Below are positions 62,234 through 64,000 of a stretch of DNA of 64,000 nt, piece after piece (position 1 is the first letter of the stretch; every line of letters begins with the position of its first letter). The stretch spans positions 124,001 to 188,000 of the forward strand of contig NZ_RQJX01000002.1 of NCBI RefSeq assembly GCF_003850045.1, read 5' to 3'. The notes under the pieces were generated by a model that was not told where the DNA came from, made no database searches, and saw only the letters and a program-made list of their open reading frames with translations. The stretch is from Aeromicrobium camelliae (GTDB lineage: Bacteria > Actinomycetota > Actinomycetes > Propionibacteriales > Nocardioidaceae). The position numbers and the translations under genes were made by a program.

Positions 62234-63492
62234 GCACCACGGACGAACGCACGTCCAGCACCGGCCCCGCGTTCGCGGACCGCGCGGACGAGCGCTTGGT
62301 GGAGGATTCCTCGCCCGGCGCGCTGCTGCGAGGTTTCCTCCGCCGGATGCGGTCGGGCGATCTCGGCATGGTGCCGGTGATCGTCGGGCTTGTGGTCATC
62401 TGGGCGGTCTTCTACGCACAGAACCCGCGGTTCCTCTCGTCGCGCAACCTCGTCGAGCTGAGCCTCGACTCGGCGACGATCGGCATGATCTCCGTCGGCA
62501 TCGTGCTCGTGCTGCTGCTCGGCGAGATCGACCTCTCGGTCGGTTCGGTCAGCGGTCTCGGAGGTTCGATCCTCGCGGTGCTGCTCGTGTACCAGGGTTG
62601 GCCGCTGCTGACCGCGATCCTCGCCGCGCTCGCCTGCGGCATCGCGATCGGCGTGCTCTACGGACTGCTGTACACGCGCTTCGGTGTTCCGAGCTTCGTC
62701 ATCACGCTCGCCGGCCTGCTGGCCCTCCTCGGTGTGCAGCTGGCAGTCCTGGGCTCCAATGGCACGGTCAACCTGCCCGGTGACTCCTGGATCATCAAGT
62801 TCGCCAACTTCTGGTTCCTGCCCGACTGGGCGTCCTACGCGCTCGCGGTCGCGGCAGGCGCGATCTACTTCGCCGGGCGCGTGGTGACGATCCGGCGCCG
62901 CCGCTCGCTCAACCTGTCGGCTCCGTCCATCCTCTCGGTGGCGGTCCGCGCGGGCCTCCTCGTCGTGGGCCTTGTGGCCATGGCGTACTACCTCAACATC
63001 GACCGCGGCATCGGCTACATGCCGCTGCTGTGGGTGCTCGTCATCGTGCTGATGGACCAGCTGCTGCGTCGTACGACCTGGGGGCGTCACGTGTACGCCG
63101 TGGGCGGCAACGAGGAGGCGGCCCGCCGCGCAGGTATCGCGGTCGACCGGGTGTACCTCAGCGTCTTCGCGCTGGCGTCCATGTTCGCGGCGCTCGGCGG
63201 GGTGCTCGCCGCGGGGCGCTTGCAGTCGGTCGCCCAGTCCAGCGGCGGGACGGACACCAACCTCATGGCGATCGCCGCGGCGGTGATCGGCGGGGTGAGC
63301 CTCTTCGGTGGTCGCGGCTCGGCATTCGCCGCACTGCTCGGGATGCTCGTGCTGCAGTCGATCACGAGCGGACTCAACCTCATCGGTGTGGCGGCAGAGA
63401 TCCGCTACATCGTCACCGGCGCCGTGCTGCTGCTGGCCGTCACGATCGACTCGCTCTCGCGCCGCGCCCGCAAGAGCAGCGGTAGATTCTAG
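62230..63492 (+). CDS. Sugar ABC transporter permease (XylH-like)
   Basis: 420-aa inner-membrane permease of the BPD_transp_2 family with about ten helices; GVPSFVITLAGLLALLGVQL near 155 and the EAA-like GGNEEAARRAGIAVDRVYLSVFALASMFAALGGVLAAG near 295 fit XylH. The stop codon overlaps the convergent kinase gene's stop. Confidence 0.9.
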   Translation: MSTTDERTSSTGPAFADRADERLVEDSSPGALLRGFLRRMRSGDLGMVPVIVGLVVIWAVFYAQNPRFLSSRNLVELSLDSATIGMISVGIVLVLLLGEIDLSVGSVSGLGGSILAVLLVYQGWPLLTAILAALACGIAIGVLYGLLYTRFGVPSFVITLAGLLALLGVQLAVLGSNGTVNLPGDSWIIKFANFWFLPDWASYALAVAAGAIYFAGRVVTIRRRRSLNLSAPSILSVAVRAGLLVVGLVAMAYYLNIDRGIGYMPLLWVLVIVLMDQLLRRTTWGRHVYAVGGNEEAARRAGIAVDRVYLSVFALASMFAALGGVLAAGRLQSVAQSSGGTDTNLMAIAAAVIGGVSLFGGRGSAFAALLGMLVLQSITSGLNLIGVAAEIRYIVTGAVLLLAVTIDSLSRRARKSSGRF

Positions 63493-64000
63493 CTCCCGTA
63501 GACCCCAGATTTGCGCTCAATGTGCCAACCGGGCGACGCTTCGGTCGACGATTCGGGCGCAAATCTGGGGTCTACGAGGACGGGGAGGGCGCGAGGTCGG
63601 CAGCGGACTGTCAGGGTGTGCTCGGCGATCTCGTCGCCGTCGGCGCCGAACGGCACGGGGCCGTGGGCCCGGATCGTCACTTCGCCGGCGGTGCGCACGG
63701 TGACCTGCGGCCGCTGGACGTGCGCACCGGTCTTCGCCTCCTTCATGAACGACGCGAGTCGGCGTAGGGGCGCGTCGCCGTCCACGGTCAGCACGTGGAT
63801 GAGTCCGTCGTCGAGCCGGGCGCTCGGCACGATGTGAAGCCCGTGGCCGTACCGGCCCGAGTTCGCCGCCACGAGCATCATGAGACGCTCCTCGACCCGC
63901 TCGCCGTCGAGGGTCAGCTCGAACGTCGTCGGGCGCCAGCGCAGGACGGCGAGGACGGGGGCCAAACGGTAGAGCAGCAACGGCGGCATGCGGCGATACC
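63489..64000 (-). CDS. Diacylglycerol kinase-like lipid kinase, C-terminal part
   Basis: The visible 170 residues match the C-terminal domain of YegS/DgkB-type lipid kinases: TFELTLDGERVEERLMMLVAANSGRYGHGLHIVPSARLDDGLIHVL, then a short beta-rich end with G-P-V-P-F-G-A-D-G-D-E-I. The gene continues beyond the window edge, so the ATP-binding N-terminal domain is not seen. The last 26 or so residues (from PRFAPESSTEA onward) are encoded by palindromic repeat copy C and do not resemble the family. Confidence 0.8.
   Translation of the reverse strand, partial: YRRMPPLLLYRLAPVLAVLRWRPTTFELTLDGERVEERLMMLVAANSGRYGHGLHIVPSARLDDGLIHVLTVDGDAPLRRLASFMKEAKTGAHVQRPQVTVRTAGEVTIRAHGPVPFGADGDEIAEHTLTVRCRPRALPVLVDPRFAPESSTEASPGWHIERKSGVYGS
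63497..63576. repeat. Palindromic repeat, copy C (80 bp)
   Basis: Perfect 20-bp terminal inverted repeats, CGTAGACCCCAGATTTGCGC (63497-63516) and its complement at 63557-63576, enclose a 40-bp centre with a weak ACCG/CGGT hairpin. It begins 5 nt after the permease stop and lies wholly inside the 3' end of the convergent kinase gene. Confidence 0.85.

Overview
The window is a high-GC actinobacterial chromosome segment. It carries a complete Mce lipid-import operon, TmsA/TmsB-type genes for 10-methyl (tuberculostearic) fatty acids, HtaA haem-binding surface proteins behind DtxR/IdeR-like iron boxes, a DUF3263 protein, a LytR_C protein, and many leaderless promoters (TANNNT hexamer 6-8 nt before the start codon). 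10-methyl fatty acids together with this gene set point to the Nocardioidaceae/Propionibacteriales (for example an Aeromicrobium or Nocardioides relative); this is inference. I see no transposase, integrase, phage module or CRISPR array, so the region reads as core chromosome.

Layout. 0.1-4.1 kb: two HtaA haem-binding surface proteins, the first with an LPKTG sortase signal. 4.2-6.5 kb: tRNA-Asp, gluQ, a hemerythrin, a small CxxC protein, tRNA-Glu. 6.5-11.2 kb: metallopeptidase, pirin, tmsA-tmsB, xth. 11.2-17.4 kb (minus): six-gene Mnh/Mrp cation/proton antiporter with fused MnhA-MnhB. 17.5-21.6 kb: small membrane protein, DEDDh exonuclease, VOC protein, a class F-like sortase followed by a secreted protein ending in VDTGA, PPOX-fold protein. 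21.6-33.6 kb: PucR regulator divergent from a ten-gene mce operon whose first gene fuses the MceG ATPase to a YrbE permease. 33.6-45.2 kb: single genes and pairs (DUF2236 oxygenase/TetR, MHS transporter, ABC ATPase, TSUP exporter, acyl-CoA dehydrogenase, purU, AI-2E-type transporter, ung, a frameshifted MFS gene, an intact MFS gene, GNAT). 45.4-51.0 kb: a CNNM/CBS transporter pair and the trehalose genes otsA and otsB. 51.1-58.9 kb: a SAM-I riboswitch driving a threonine-synthase-like gene and a CysO-like sulfur carrier ending in GGC, then cold-shock gene, a three-gene membrane/cupredoxin operon, and groEL behind a CIRCE element. 59.0-63.5 kb: ROK regulator divergent from a xylose-type ABC importer. 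63.5-64.0 kb: 3' part of a diacylglycerol-kinase-like gene cut by the window edge.

The most interesting signals are: (1) the SAM-riboswitch/threonine-synthase-like/CysO-GGC unit, which suggests thiocarboxylate-dependent sulfur assimilation tied to methionine status; (2) a 74-80 bp palindromic repeat family with three copies, all at the 3' junction between convergent genes and twice translated as a gene's C-terminal tail; (3) the MceG-YrbE fusion; (4) the sortase/VDTGA pair; (5) gluQ placed beside its likely substrate tRNA-Asp.
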